Of a DNA stretch of 55,215 bases, positions 1-7,679 are shown one piece after another. Where the stretch lies: contig CADBYH010000007.1 of the NCBI GenBank assembly GCA_902798815.1, forward strand, positions 1 to 55,215, given 5' to 3'. A model generated the notes under the pieces. That model was given only the letters and a program-made list of their open reading frames with translations, did not search any database and had not been told where the DNA came from. Source of the DNA: an uncultured Erysipelotrichaceae bacterium. GTDB lineage: Bacteria; Bacillota_I; Bacilli_A; RF39; UBA660. A program made the translations under genes and the position numbers. The first letter of the stretch is position 1, and the number at the start of each line of letters is the position of its first letter.

Positions 1-7
1 TATGCTT

Positions 8-50
8 TAAATTATAAAACCCCAATTCAGTATAAAACTGAATCAGGGTT
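8..50 (-). terminator. Terminator after the C39-like peptidase gene
   Basis: On the minus strand two arms (18-30 and 38-50) pair as 5 + 6 bp around a two-base mismatch with a 7-nt loop, followed by a U-rich stretch (8-17). It lies about 60 nt past the stop of the minus-strand peptidase gene. Confidence 0.55.
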
Positions 51-108
51 CTAATGTGTCTTTTTATTAACTGTCTACTTTTACTTGACTAGTATATTAA
101 TGTGTTTT

Positions 109-1326
109 TTATCTTACTATAACTGCTTTTTTACCAACATAGTTATATCTGTTTTCAAGTAATTCTTTACTTACTGTCCAACTTGTTCTACCATCATCAT
201 GAGTCCAAGGATCAACAATGTAATGCTCATTTGTTAGTTTGTTATATCCTGTTAGTAACATAACGTGTAGATTTCTAGGTGCTCCTTCAACTGTTTCTTT
301 AGGTTCGTTAAATTTGGCTATTATATAAATAATAACTGGATTATTATTATCAATTTCTTTATCTAAAGCATCAAGTGTATAGTTTGTTGCATCAATAATA
401 TTTTGATTACCTGAAATATCTCTTCCAAATTTTGCTAAAGGAGGAGGTGCAATCCAGTGAGGAATTGTTAATGGTTGAAGACTATACATATCGTGAGTAA
501 ATCCTTCATATGGATCATTGTTTTTACTTATCGGCATATATTTTACAAATTCTGTTAATGTCATGTTTTGAAGATACCCTTTATATTTTAATGCCATTAA
601 TAACGCAGCTGCTTCACATCCATTTAATATGTTGTTTTTATTTTGACTTATATATGGTACATTTAATTTTTTCCATGCTGCTTCAATTTTTGCTTTTTCT
701 CTTTCTGATACAATATTTTTTGCATAGTCAAGATATGTTCTGCATTTGTTTTTTATATTTTCTTGTGGTATTAACTCTAATCTTTTATAACAATCAGTTA
801 TTATTTCTATTGTAATGTTTTCTTTTACTATTGTTTTATTTTCATCATCAAATAGTTTGTTGATGTTATCTTCAACAATGTTTATGTTTTCTTTTTGCTT
901 TTTTATATCTTCTATAGAAGTTTTTAATCTTGCTTGATATTTTTTGTCTAATTGATTATATTGTTTTACTATTACCTGAATTTCTTTATCTGTTGTTGTT
1001 CCATCAAGAATACTATTGATATATATTGTATTTATTCTGTTTGCTAAATCTGAATAATTTTTATATCTATTTACACTTTTTGATAATTCTTTATGATAGG
1101 CTTTATTTGCAAATGTTGTTCTATATATTAGGTCTGATACATTTTTCTCATCAATTATGTTATTTGTTTCAAAATATTTTATTTGTTGTTTTAGTTCTTT
1201 ATAGTATAATTTATCACTATTTAATACTGTTAGACCTGTAATTAATAAAAAAAGACCTGTTGAAAAAAGTACATAAGAAATAGTTTTATATTTACTTGTA
1301 TGTGATGTTAGTAATTTTTTAATCAT
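109..1326 (-). CDS. Membrane-anchored C39-like cysteine peptidase (Peptidase_C39_2 type)
   Basis: 405 aa. An N-terminal signal anchor (about residues 17-36) is followed by a Lys/Asn-rich, probably helical stalk (about 40-215) and a C-terminal papain-like domain. The domain opens with VPYISQ and carries NGCEAAAL (Cys237), LHVMLLTGY (His354) and IVDPW (Asp372), the Cys-His-Asp layout of the C39_2 family. The catalytic domain should lie outside the membrane. Proteins of this fold cleave peptides or act on wall-linked substrates; the substrate here is unknown. The ATG at 1326 has an AGAGG site 7 nt upstream. No ABC transporter lies nearby, so a bacteriocin-processing role is unlikely. Confidence 0.8.
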   Translation of the reverse strand: MIKKLLTSHTSKYKTISYVLFSTGLFLLITGLTVLNSDKLYYKELKQQIKYFETNNIIDEKNVSDLIYRTTFANKAYHKELSKSVNRYKNYSDLANRINTIYINSILDGTTTDKEIQVIVKQYNQLDKKYQARLKTSIEDIKKQKENINIVEDNINKLFDDENKTIVKENITIEIITDCYKRLELIPQENIKNKCRTYLDYAKNIVSEREKAKIEAAWKKLNVPYISQNKNNILNGCEAAALLMALKYKGYLQNMTLTEFVKYMPISKNNDPYEGFTHDMYSLQPLTIPHWIAPPPLAKFGRDISGNQNIIDATNYTLDALDKEIDNNNPVIIYIIAKFNEPKETVEGAPRNLHVMLLTGYNKLTNEHYIVDPWTHDDGRTSWTVSKELLENRYNYVGKKAVIVR

Positions 1327-1359
1327 TGTAAAACCTCTATTCTTAATATGCTAATTATA

Positions 1360-1611
1360 TTATATCATTTGATATGTATATATCAATAATAATTCGCAAA
1401 TGATAGAAAGAATAAATATTAGTTTAAAATAGAACTTATTTTTTTTGTGATTAAATATATACATAGATGTTAATCCTCCTATACCTCCACCTAGAATAGA
1501 TATTAATAATATAGATATTTCAGGAATGCGTCTTTTTTTATTTATTGCTTGTAGTTTATCAATTCCCATTATTATAAATTCAAATAAATTAATTATTATT
1601 AGGTATATCAC
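1360..1611 (-). CDS. DUF1294 family small membrane protein
   Basis: 83 aa. It shows the DUF1294 signature: MGIDK near residue 15, RRIPE, then ILGGGIGGLTSMYIF and a following HKK. Three hydrophobic segments predict an inner-membrane protein. Its function is unknown. The start is a GTG at 1611 with AAGGAG spaced 6 nt. It overlaps the 3' end of the upstream radical SAM gene by 23 nt, so the two are probably translated together. Confidence 0.8.
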   Translation of the reverse strand: MIYLIIINLFEFIIMGIDKLQAINKKRRIPEISILLISILGGGIGGLTSMYIFNHKKNKFYFKLIFILSIICELLLIYTYQMI

Positions 1612-2533
1612 ATTTTGCTCCTTGATAAGTGTTTCTTTTTTTCATCTCTTTATCAATATCATTTAATACACAAAATTTTTTTGTTAACCAAAATGGTTCT
1701 ATAAGATCATCTATTTTTGGATCTCCTGTTATTCTATGAATAACAATTTCGTCTCTTAATAATTCTAGTTGGTTAATTACTATATCTATATATTCTTCTT
1801 TAGATAGAACGTGAAAAGGATTTTTTTGATACATTTTTTCTAGAGGAGTATTTTTAATTATGCTAAGCATATGAATCTTTATTCCTTGAATATCTAGTTT
1901 ATTTAAATATTTTACAGTATTTAACATATCTTCTTTTGTTTCATATGGAAGACCATTAATTATATGAACCACTACATTTATGTTGTTTTTTCTTAGTTTT
2001 TTTACCATGTCTTCAAAACATTTTAGAGTATGACAACGATTTATTAATTTAGATGTTTTTTCATTAGTTGTTTGTAAACCCAATTCAATAGTTAGATATG
2101 TTTTTTTGTTTAGTTCTTTTAAATAATCTAAGCATTCATCTGATATTGAGTCTGCTCTTGTGGCTATATTTAATCCTACTACATTTTCTTGATTTAGAAT
2201 TTTTTCATATAGTTCTTTTAGTTTTTCAACAGGTGCATATGTATTTGTTCTTGCTTGAAAGTAACCTATGTATTTTGCTTTTGGCCATTTGTTGTGCATC
2301 ATTTCTTTTATATTATTGAATTGTTTTACAATATCATCTTTTTTATCTCCGGCAAATTCTCCACTTCCTGATTTTGAACAGTATATACATCCATTATATC
2401 CAACTGTTCCATCTATATTTGGGCAAGAGAAACCGGCATTTAAACTTACTTTAAACACCTTTTCATTGAACTTATTTTTATAATGATAATCAAGTGTATG
2501 ATACCTTTTATTTGTATTTGAATATTTAAACAT
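1589..2533 (-). CDS. ytqA: Radical SAM protein, YtqA/YhcC type (TIGR01212)
   Basis: 314 aa, the usual family length. The cluster-binding region reads SLNAGFSCPNIDG then GCIYCS: Cys37, Cys49 and Cys52, with the first two cysteines further apart than in the common CX3CX2C motif, which is typical of this subfamily. A radical SAM barrel follows (TIELGLQTTNE, HIINGLPYET). The YtqA group has been linked genetically to mnm5s2U wobble-uridine formation in tRNA of Gram-positives; I infer that role from the family only. RBS GAGGAG precedes the ATG at 2533. First gene of a two-gene unit with the DUF1294 protein. Confidence 0.85.
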   Translation of the reverse strand: MFKYSNTNKRYHTLDYHYKNKFNEKVFKVSLNAGFSCPNIDGTVGYNGCIYCSKSGSGEFAGDKKDDIVKQFNNIKEMMHNKWPKAKYIGYFQARTNTYAPVEKLKELYEKILNQENVVGLNIATRADSISDECLDYLKELNKKTYLTIELGLQTTNEKTSKLINRCHTLKCFEDMVKKLRKNNINVVVHIINGLPYETKEDMLNTVKYLNKLDIQGIKIHMLSIIKNTPLEKMYQKNPFHVLSKEEYIDIVINQLELLRDEIVIHRITGDPKIDDLIEPFWLTKKFCVLNDIDKEMKKRNTYQGAKCDIPNNN

Positions 2534-2616
2534 TTATATCTCCTCTTTTGGTTTAAAATAACATATAATATGGTTTTTTTCAATTATATATGGTATGATT
2601 ATAATAGGTGGTATAC

Positions 2617-3747
2617 TTGAGAAAAGTAAAGAAAATTAAGATAAAACCAATCTTTGCTACGGTATTGAAATATATATGTGTAGTTTTATGTATTCTTTTA
2701 GGCATATTTGTTTTTTATAGAAATCAAATATCTCAATTGACTAAGTTAAACTATAGTTATGAGGCTAGTAAACGAATTTTGTTTTCTAAAAATAAAGATT
2801 ATGTTTTATCAGTAGGTGAAAATAAGACTTTAAATTGTGCTTTTGAAAGTAAAGATTTTAATAATAAATATTTAGATAATTATTCTAAAATTAATTATGT
2901 AGATCATAAACATCTGATAAAAAATATAAATAAATTGCTTAAGATTGGTTATAGTAATAGTGATATTAATATAATTTTAAGTCATGGAAATGATGAAGAT
3001 GTAGTAAACTTTACAAAAAGAGATAAAGTAAAGTATCTAGAGGAGTTTTTTTCTATTGATTATGCGAAAATAAAGTATTATGATAGATATGTAGAGTATT
3101 CTGATAATACAGGTGATACAGAAGAAAATGTTGTATTAATGGTTAATCTTGATTTGGATAAGGAAGATTACGTTGATGCTGTTGAAGTTAAGGATTTTTC
3201 TACGGATATGCTTATTAATAAGCATAGATATTTAAGTGAAGATTTTGAACCTGATGATTTAATTAATATTGATTCTGATTATGCGAGTGAAAAGGGAATG
3301 AAAGCTTCTAGGGTAGCAGTAAATGCTTTTATAGATATGTCAAATGCTGCATCTAAAGAAGGTTATGGATTAGTTATTAACTCTGCATATAGAAGTTTTA
3401 AAGATCAACAAGATTTGATAGACCTTTATTTAAGAGAATATGGACAATCTTATGTTGATAAGTATGTTGCGAAAGCAGGTTTTTCTGAACATCAAACAGG
3501 ATTAGCTTTTGATATTGGAAGCAGAAATTCACGCGTGTTTGCACAATCAAAGGAATTTTCTTGGATGAAGGATAATGCTTATAAATATGGTTTTATTTAT
3601 AGATTTGACAAAAAATATGAAAATATTACAGGGTTTAGAAATGAAGCTTGGCATTATAGATATGTTGGTAAAAAAATATCAAAATATATTTATGAACATA
3701 ATAATATGCCATTAGAAGAATATTATGTAATGTTTTTGGATAAATAG
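2617..3747 (+). CDS. VanY-type D-alanyl-D-alanine carboxypeptidase, membrane-anchored
   Basis: 376 aa from the chosen start. One membrane segment (about residues 14-31) is followed by a long extracytoplasmic region and a C-terminal VanY domain (about 225-360). Zinc ligands are visible in SEHQTGLAFD (His292, Asp299) and EAWHYRY (His346); SAYRSFKDQ precedes them. The enzyme should trim the terminal D-Ala of peptidoglycan stems. A GTG at 2608 is in frame but lies inside the AGGTGG ribosome site (2606-2611), so the TTG at 2617, 5 nt downstream of that site, is preferred. The next gene starts 12 nt after the stop. Confidence 0.88.
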   Translation: MRKVKKIKIKPIFATVLKYICVVLCILLGIFVFYRNQISQLTKLNYSYEASKRILFSKNKDYVLSVGENKTLNCAFESKDFNNKYLDNYSKINYVDHKHLIKNINKLLKIGYSNSDINIILSHGNDEDVVNFTKRDKVKYLEEFFSIDYAKIKYYDRYVEYSDNTGDTEENVVLMVNLDLDKEDYVDAVEVKDFSTDMLINKHRYLSEDFEPDDLINIDSDYASEKGMKASRVAVNAFIDMSNAASKEGYGLVINSAYRSFKDQQDLIDLYLREYGQSYVDKYVAKAGFSEHQTGLAFDIGSRNSRVFAQSKEFSWMKDNAYKYGFIYRFDKKYENITGFRNEAWHYRYVGKKISKYIYEHNNMPLEEYYVMFLDK

Positions 3748-3759
3748 TGAGGGATGAAT

Positions 3760-4536
3760 ATGACATGTAAAAATTGTGGTGCTGATTTAAAACCGGGAGT
3801 TAAGTATTGCTTGAATTGTGGTAATTATCTTGATGAAGATGAGGAAGAGGTAGTTGAAGAAGGAGTTAGTCTTGAAGAATTAAATAGAGAAATAAATATG
3901 GAAGAAGATACTACTGATGATGACTCTAAAAAAGAAAAGAAGGAAGAGAAAAAAGAAAAGAAGAAGAAGAAAAAAAAGAAATCAAAACTTAATGTTGGAG
4001 ATATTTTGATATATTGTGGTTTGGTTTTAATTATAGTTATTTCTATGACTGTAATTGTTATTACTGCAGTAAATGGCAGTAAGAAGAAAGAACCTCCAAT
4101 GCAACAAATTGTTGATAATAAAGTTAAGATGAGTAATTATACGGTTACCCTTTCTGGTAAATTAAAGTATAGTGTTGAAGGAAATATAATATATATAACT
4201 GATGGAGAAAACTTTAAGATTTCATATCAAAATTCAGAAGATGATTTTAGCAAGTATGAGAGCAATTTGGATTTATTGAGCAAGGACTTAGAACAAAAAG
4301 GAAATGAAGTAGTTAAAAGTGGGGTTAAAGAGAAAAAGGATGCTAAGTTTATTGTTTATGACTATAAAGAAAAGGAAAAGAAAGATGTAAAACATTTATA
4401 TATTACAAAAGTAAATGATAAGTATATTACAATTGGAATGATTGAAATGATTAAAAGTGATAACTATGATGATGCATTATCTTTAATAGGAGAAATAAAT
4501 AAAAGTATTAAATTTAATAGTGAAGAAAAGAACTAA
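3760..4536 (+). CDS. Zinc-ribbon, single-pass membrane protein of unknown function
   Basis: 258 aa. The N-terminus is a zinc ribbon with CKNCG and CLNCG knuckles. Next come an acidic stretch, a very Lys-rich stretch (about residues 60-85), one membrane helix (about 90-115) and a roughly 140-residue outer domain with no motif I recognise. The arrangement puts the zinc ribbon in the cytoplasm and the C-terminal domain outside. The ATG at 3754 directly abuts GAGGG, so the ATG at 3760 with 6-nt spacing is the better start. It follows the VanY gene in the same unit. The function is not known. Confidence 0.7.
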   Translation: MTCKNCGADLKPGVKYCLNCGNYLDEDEEEVVEEGVSLEELNREINMEEDTTDDDSKKEKKEEKKEKKKKKKKKSKLNVGDILIYCGLVLIIVISMTVIVITAVNGSKKKEPPMQQIVDNKVKMSNYTVTLSGKLKYSVEGNIIYITDGENFKISYQNSEDDFSKYESNLDLLSKDLEQKGNEVVKSGVKEKKDAKFIVYDYKEKEKKDVKHLYITKVNDKYITIGMIEMIKSDNYDDALSLIGEINKSIKFNSEEKN

Positions 4537-4552
4537 AAACGGTTCTTTTTTC
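4526..4552 (+). terminator. Terminator after the zinc-ribbon protein gene
   Basis: 8-bp stem (4526-4533 with 4542-4549), 8-nt loop, U-run continuing to 4551. It overlaps the stop codon of the preceding gene. Confidence 0.75.
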
Positions 4553-4610
4553 TTGGTAAATTTACTTAATTGTGATATTATGTTATTAGAGTAATAAGAG
4601 GGTGTTTAGT

Positions 4611-7031
4611 ATGTATCCACTTGGAAAGCAATTTGAAGTAGATAATACAAAGGCTGTTTGTGATAAGAGAGCAATAATTCAAGGATCTAATTACAGAATA
4701 TCTGTTATAAGTGAGAGGGTTGTTAGACTTGAATATTCACCAAACGGACAATTTTTAGATAAGCCAACTCAATTGATAAGAAAGAGGAACATTGGTTTAC
4801 CTGATTTTTCTGTGCGCCAAGATGCAAGTATTTTGGAACTTACAACTAAATATTTTTCTTTAACATATATAAAAGGACAACCTTTTGTTGGAACTAAGGT
4901 TGATCCGATGAAAAATTTAAAAATATCTTTATTATCAAAAGAAAGAGACAGATGTAAAGATTGGTATGTAGGACATCCTGAAGCAAGAAATTTACTTGGT
5001 AATATGGTAAGTGTAGATGTAAATATTCCAACTAGTTTACAAAAAGGAATATATTCAATAGATGGTTTTGCTTCTCTTGATGATTCATATTCTATGGTTA
5101 TTGAGAAAGATGGTACATTATCTGCTCCTCTTCTAAATCATTTAGATATTTATGTTTTTTTATACGATAGAGATTTTAAACAAGCACTATTTGATTATTT
5201 TAGAATGACTGGATCTCCTGCTTTAATACCAAGATATGCTCTTGGGAATTGGTGGAGTAGAAATACTATTTATGATGACGATAGTGTAAATGATTTAATA
5301 AGAAAATTTGAAAAAAAGATGATTCCTTTGTCTGTTATGGTATTTGATCATGATTGGCATATAAGAAATGTTAAGCAAAATAGAAAATTACGTACTGGTT
5401 ATACGTTTAATACAGATTTATTTAAAGATCCAAAGAATATGATTGGTATGTTTCATAAAAGAGGAATAAGAGTAGGATTGGTTGTTAATCCTACAGGAGG
5501 ATTTTTCCCACATGAACAGTATTATCCTCAGGCTAGTGAGTATTTACAAGATAAAAGTGGTGGAATAATACAATTTGATCCATTGAATCCAAAACATATA
5601 GATGTTATGTTTAAAATGTTTTTGCATCCTTTAGAGGCTATGGGAGTTGATTTCTTTTGGAATGATTCTACTGGTAATATGAATATTACTAATTTGTGGT
5701 CTTTAAATCATTATATGTACATAGATTCTGGTAGAAATAGTAATAAAAGGGCATTAATCCTTGCGAGAGGTTCTGGATATGCTCCTCATAGATATCCTGT
5801 TTTATATGGAGGATCATCAGAAATCAGTTGGGATAAATTAAAAGAATTACCATTTAAATATTTAAATGCTGCTAACATAGGTGTTAGTTGGTGGAGTCAT
5901 GATGTTGGTGGTAATCATGGTGGTATTGAAGATGGAGAGTTATATTTAAGATATCTTCAGTTAAGTACGTTTGGCCCTATATTAAGATTTCATGGTGCTA
6001 GAGGAAGATATTATAAAAAAGAACCTTGGTTATGGGATGCTAAAACAGAGAGTATTGCTGCAGAATATCTAAGACTTCGTCATAGATTAATCCCATATTT
6101 ATATACAGAAGCATATAATTACACAAAGAGTGGAACTCCAATTATTCAACCATTTTACTATAATTATATGTGGGTTTATGATGATGATTTATATAGAAAT
6201 CAATATTATTTTGGTTCACAATTACTTGTTTGTCCAATACTAGAACCAAAAGATCCTGTAATGAACAGGACAATACATAGATTTTTCGTTCCTGATGGAG
6301 TTTGGTATGACTTTGTTACTGGAAAAAAATTCCCAGGAAATAAGAAATATGTTTCATTCTTTAAGGAGGATGATTATCCTGTATTTGCTCATGCTGGTTC
6401 AATAATTCCTTTCTCTAATAGGAGTGATTATAATAATATAGGTTTACCAACAGATATGGAAATACAAATATTCCCTGGAGTAAGTAATACATATACATTA
6501 TTTGAAGATGATGGAATCACTTCACTTTATAGAGAAGGATATTTCTTAAAAACATCTATTGACTATAATTATATGAGGAATAATTATACAGTTATCATTA
6601 GATCAATTGATGGAAAAAGTGGTATAGTTCCTGATAGAAGAAATTATAAAATGGTTTTTAGAAATACTAAACAAGCAGAAGATGTTACTGTATTCTTTAA
6701 TGCAGATAAATTATCTTGTAATACTTATGTTGATGGTAATGATTTTATAGTTGAAGTTAGAAATGTTCCAACTATAGGACAATTAACTATTAATTGTAAA
6801 GGAAAAGATATTGAAATTGATGCAGTAAGACTTATTAATGATGACTTAGATAGTATCTTAATGGACTTAAAAATCGATACTTATTTAAAGGAAAATATTG
6901 CTAAAATTATCTTTGGTAATTTATCAATTGATAAGAAAAGAATTAGTATTAGAAAGTTAAAGAAGCAGGGTCTTTCTAAGGAATATATGAAGCTATTCTT
7001 AAAACTTTTAGATTATATTGGAGAATTTTAA
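4611..7031 (+). CDS. Glycoside hydrolase family 31 (alpha-glucosidase/alpha-xylosidase type)
   Basis: 806 aa. The layout is an N-terminal beta domain, a (beta/alpha)8 barrel from about residue 195, then beta-sandwich domains. The barrel shows VMVFDHDWH, FFWNDSTGN (candidate nucleophile Asp352) and WWSHDVGGNHGG (candidate acid/base Asp431), plus RFHGAR. No signal peptide is seen, so it should act on imported alpha-linked oligosaccharides in the cytoplasm. About 80 C-terminal residues after the last beta domain are helical and not part of a GH31 module I know. The GTG at 4602 overlaps the AAGAGGG site; the ATG at 4611 is the likely start. No sugar transporter is adjacent, so the substrate is open. 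Confidence 0.9.
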   Translation: MYPLGKQFEVDNTKAVCDKRAIIQGSNYRISVISERVVRLEYSPNGQFLDKPTQLIRKRNIGLPDFSVRQDASILELTTKYFSLTYIKGQPFVGTKVDPMKNLKISLLSKERDRCKDWYVGHPEARNLLGNMVSVDVNIPTSLQKGIYSIDGFASLDDSYSMVIEKDGTLSAPLLNHLDIYVFLYDRDFKQALFDYFRMTGSPALIPRYALGNWWSRNTIYDDDSVNDLIRKFEKKMIPLSVMVFDHDWHIRNVKQNRKLRTGYTFNTDLFKDPKNMIGMFHKRGIRVGLVVNPTGGFFPHEQYYPQASEYLQDKSGGIIQFDPLNPKHIDVMFKMFLHPLEAMGVDFFWNDSTGNMNITNLWSLNHYMYIDSGRNSNKRALILARGSGYAPHRYPVLYGGSSEISWDKLKELPFKYLNAANIGVSWWSHDVGGNHGGIEDGELYLRYLQLSTFGPILRFHGARGRYYKKEPWLWDAKTESIAAEYLRLRHRLIPYLYTEAYNYTKSGTPIIQPFYYNYMWVYDDDLYRNQYYFGSQLLVCPILEPKDPVMNRTIHRFFVPDGVWYDFVTGKKFPGNKKYVSFFKEDDYPVFAHAGSIIPFSNRSDYNNIGLPTDMEIQIFPGVSNTYTLFEDDGITSLYREGYFLKTSIDYNYMRNNYTVIIRSIDGKSGIVPDRRNYKMVFRNTKQAEDVTVFFNADKLSCNTYVDGNDFIVEVRNVPTIGQLTINCKGKDIEIDAVRLINDDLDSILMDLKIDTYLKENIAKIIFGNLSIDKKRISIRKLKKQGLSKEYMKLFLKLLDYIGEF

Positions 7032-7035
7032 TAAT

Positions 7036-7063
7036 AAAACAAGATTTATTGTCTTGTTTTTTT
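7036..7063 (+). terminator. Terminator after the GH31 gene
   Basis: 9-bp stem (7036-7044 with 7052-7060), 7-nt loop, seven U residues at 7057-7063. Confidence 0.85.
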
Positions 7064-7074
7064 AATTTTTGTGT

Positions 7075-7283
7075 TATAATAGGTGTATATTTTGTGATGA
7101 GAAAGAAGTAGTAGTAAAAAATATATTTTTAGAGAGTCTATGTTTGGTGAAAATAGATAATATATTTTTATGAACTTGTCTTTTGAGCAATTAGGGTAAT
7201 TCCTTTATAAATTGAGAGTGTATAGTATAACTATAAAGTAAGGTGGTACCGCGATAATTCGTCCTTATATTTATAGTTTTTTT
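7075..7283 (+). promoter_or_regulatory. T-box riboswitch, leucine type, with its promoter -10
   Basis: A TATAAT at 7075-7080 is followed by a leader with the full T-box layout: stem I from about 7096, a candidate specifier CTT (Leu) at 7175-7177, and the T-box core AAGGTGGTACCGCG near 7242-7255. AACTATAAA pairs with TTTATAGTT across the T-box to form the terminator, ending in a T-run before 7284. The specifier was placed by aligning this leader with the Tyr T-box near 18 kb. Uncharged tRNA-Leu should stabilise the antiterminator and switch on the membrane protein gene and leuS downstream. Confidence 0.92.
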
Positions 7284-7295
7284 TTGGAGGTTTTT

Positions 7296-7679
7296 ATGCA
7301 AGAATTAATTTTGTTTTTAATGAGTTTCGTCCTGGTATTTATAATATATCAAATATTTATTATTATACCTGTGAAGAGAAGTCGTACTAGTAAAAAGAAA
7401 AATGTAGTAAAAAAAGATCCATTAGAGATAAAGTATTTGAGTGCTATGTATGGACTAAATTTAAAAAAAGTTAATTATAATCAATTACTACAGATTTGTG
7501 CAATTGTATCTAGTTTAGATATATCAATATGTGTTAGTTTAATTGGATTAGTTAATGGATTATTAACAGAGTTATTTGTTGGATTTATTTCAATTGTTGC
7601 ATTGATTTACGTAAGTTATTATTTTGTATATTTGTTTTATAAAAAGAAGGGAATGATTAAAAATGGAAAACATAAATAA
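7296..7679 (+). CDS. Small membrane protein of unknown function in the leuS T-box operon
   Basis: 127 aa. There is an N-terminal membrane helix (about residues 3-24), a basic linker rich in Lys/Arg, a short soluble stretch, then two hydrophobic segments (about 67-90 and 93-115) and a basic tail. I do not recognise the family. GGAGG sits 5 nt before the ATG at 7296; the in-frame TTG at 7284 overlaps that site and is rejected. The gene is the first behind the leucine T-box and its 3' end overlaps leuS by 17 nt, so it should be made when leucyl-tRNA runs low. Confidence 0.75.
   Translation: MQELILFLMSFVLVFIIYQIFIIIPVKRSRTSKKKNVVKKDPLEIKYLSAMYGLNLKKVNYNQLLQICAIVSSLDISICVSLIGLVNGLLTELFVGFISIVALIYVSYYFVYLFYKKKGMIKNGKHK

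Noticed and set aside
510-2483. Several plus-strand open frames opposite the C39-like and radical SAM genes
   Set aside because: Leu/Phe/Ile-rich translations without ribosome sites or motifs, antisense to genes with clear domains; typical shadows in A/T-rich DNA.
7082-7283. T-box leader hairpins as possible tRNA genes
   Set aside because: No cloverleaf or CCA-type acceptor; the conserved AAGGTGGTACCGCG identifies a T-box.
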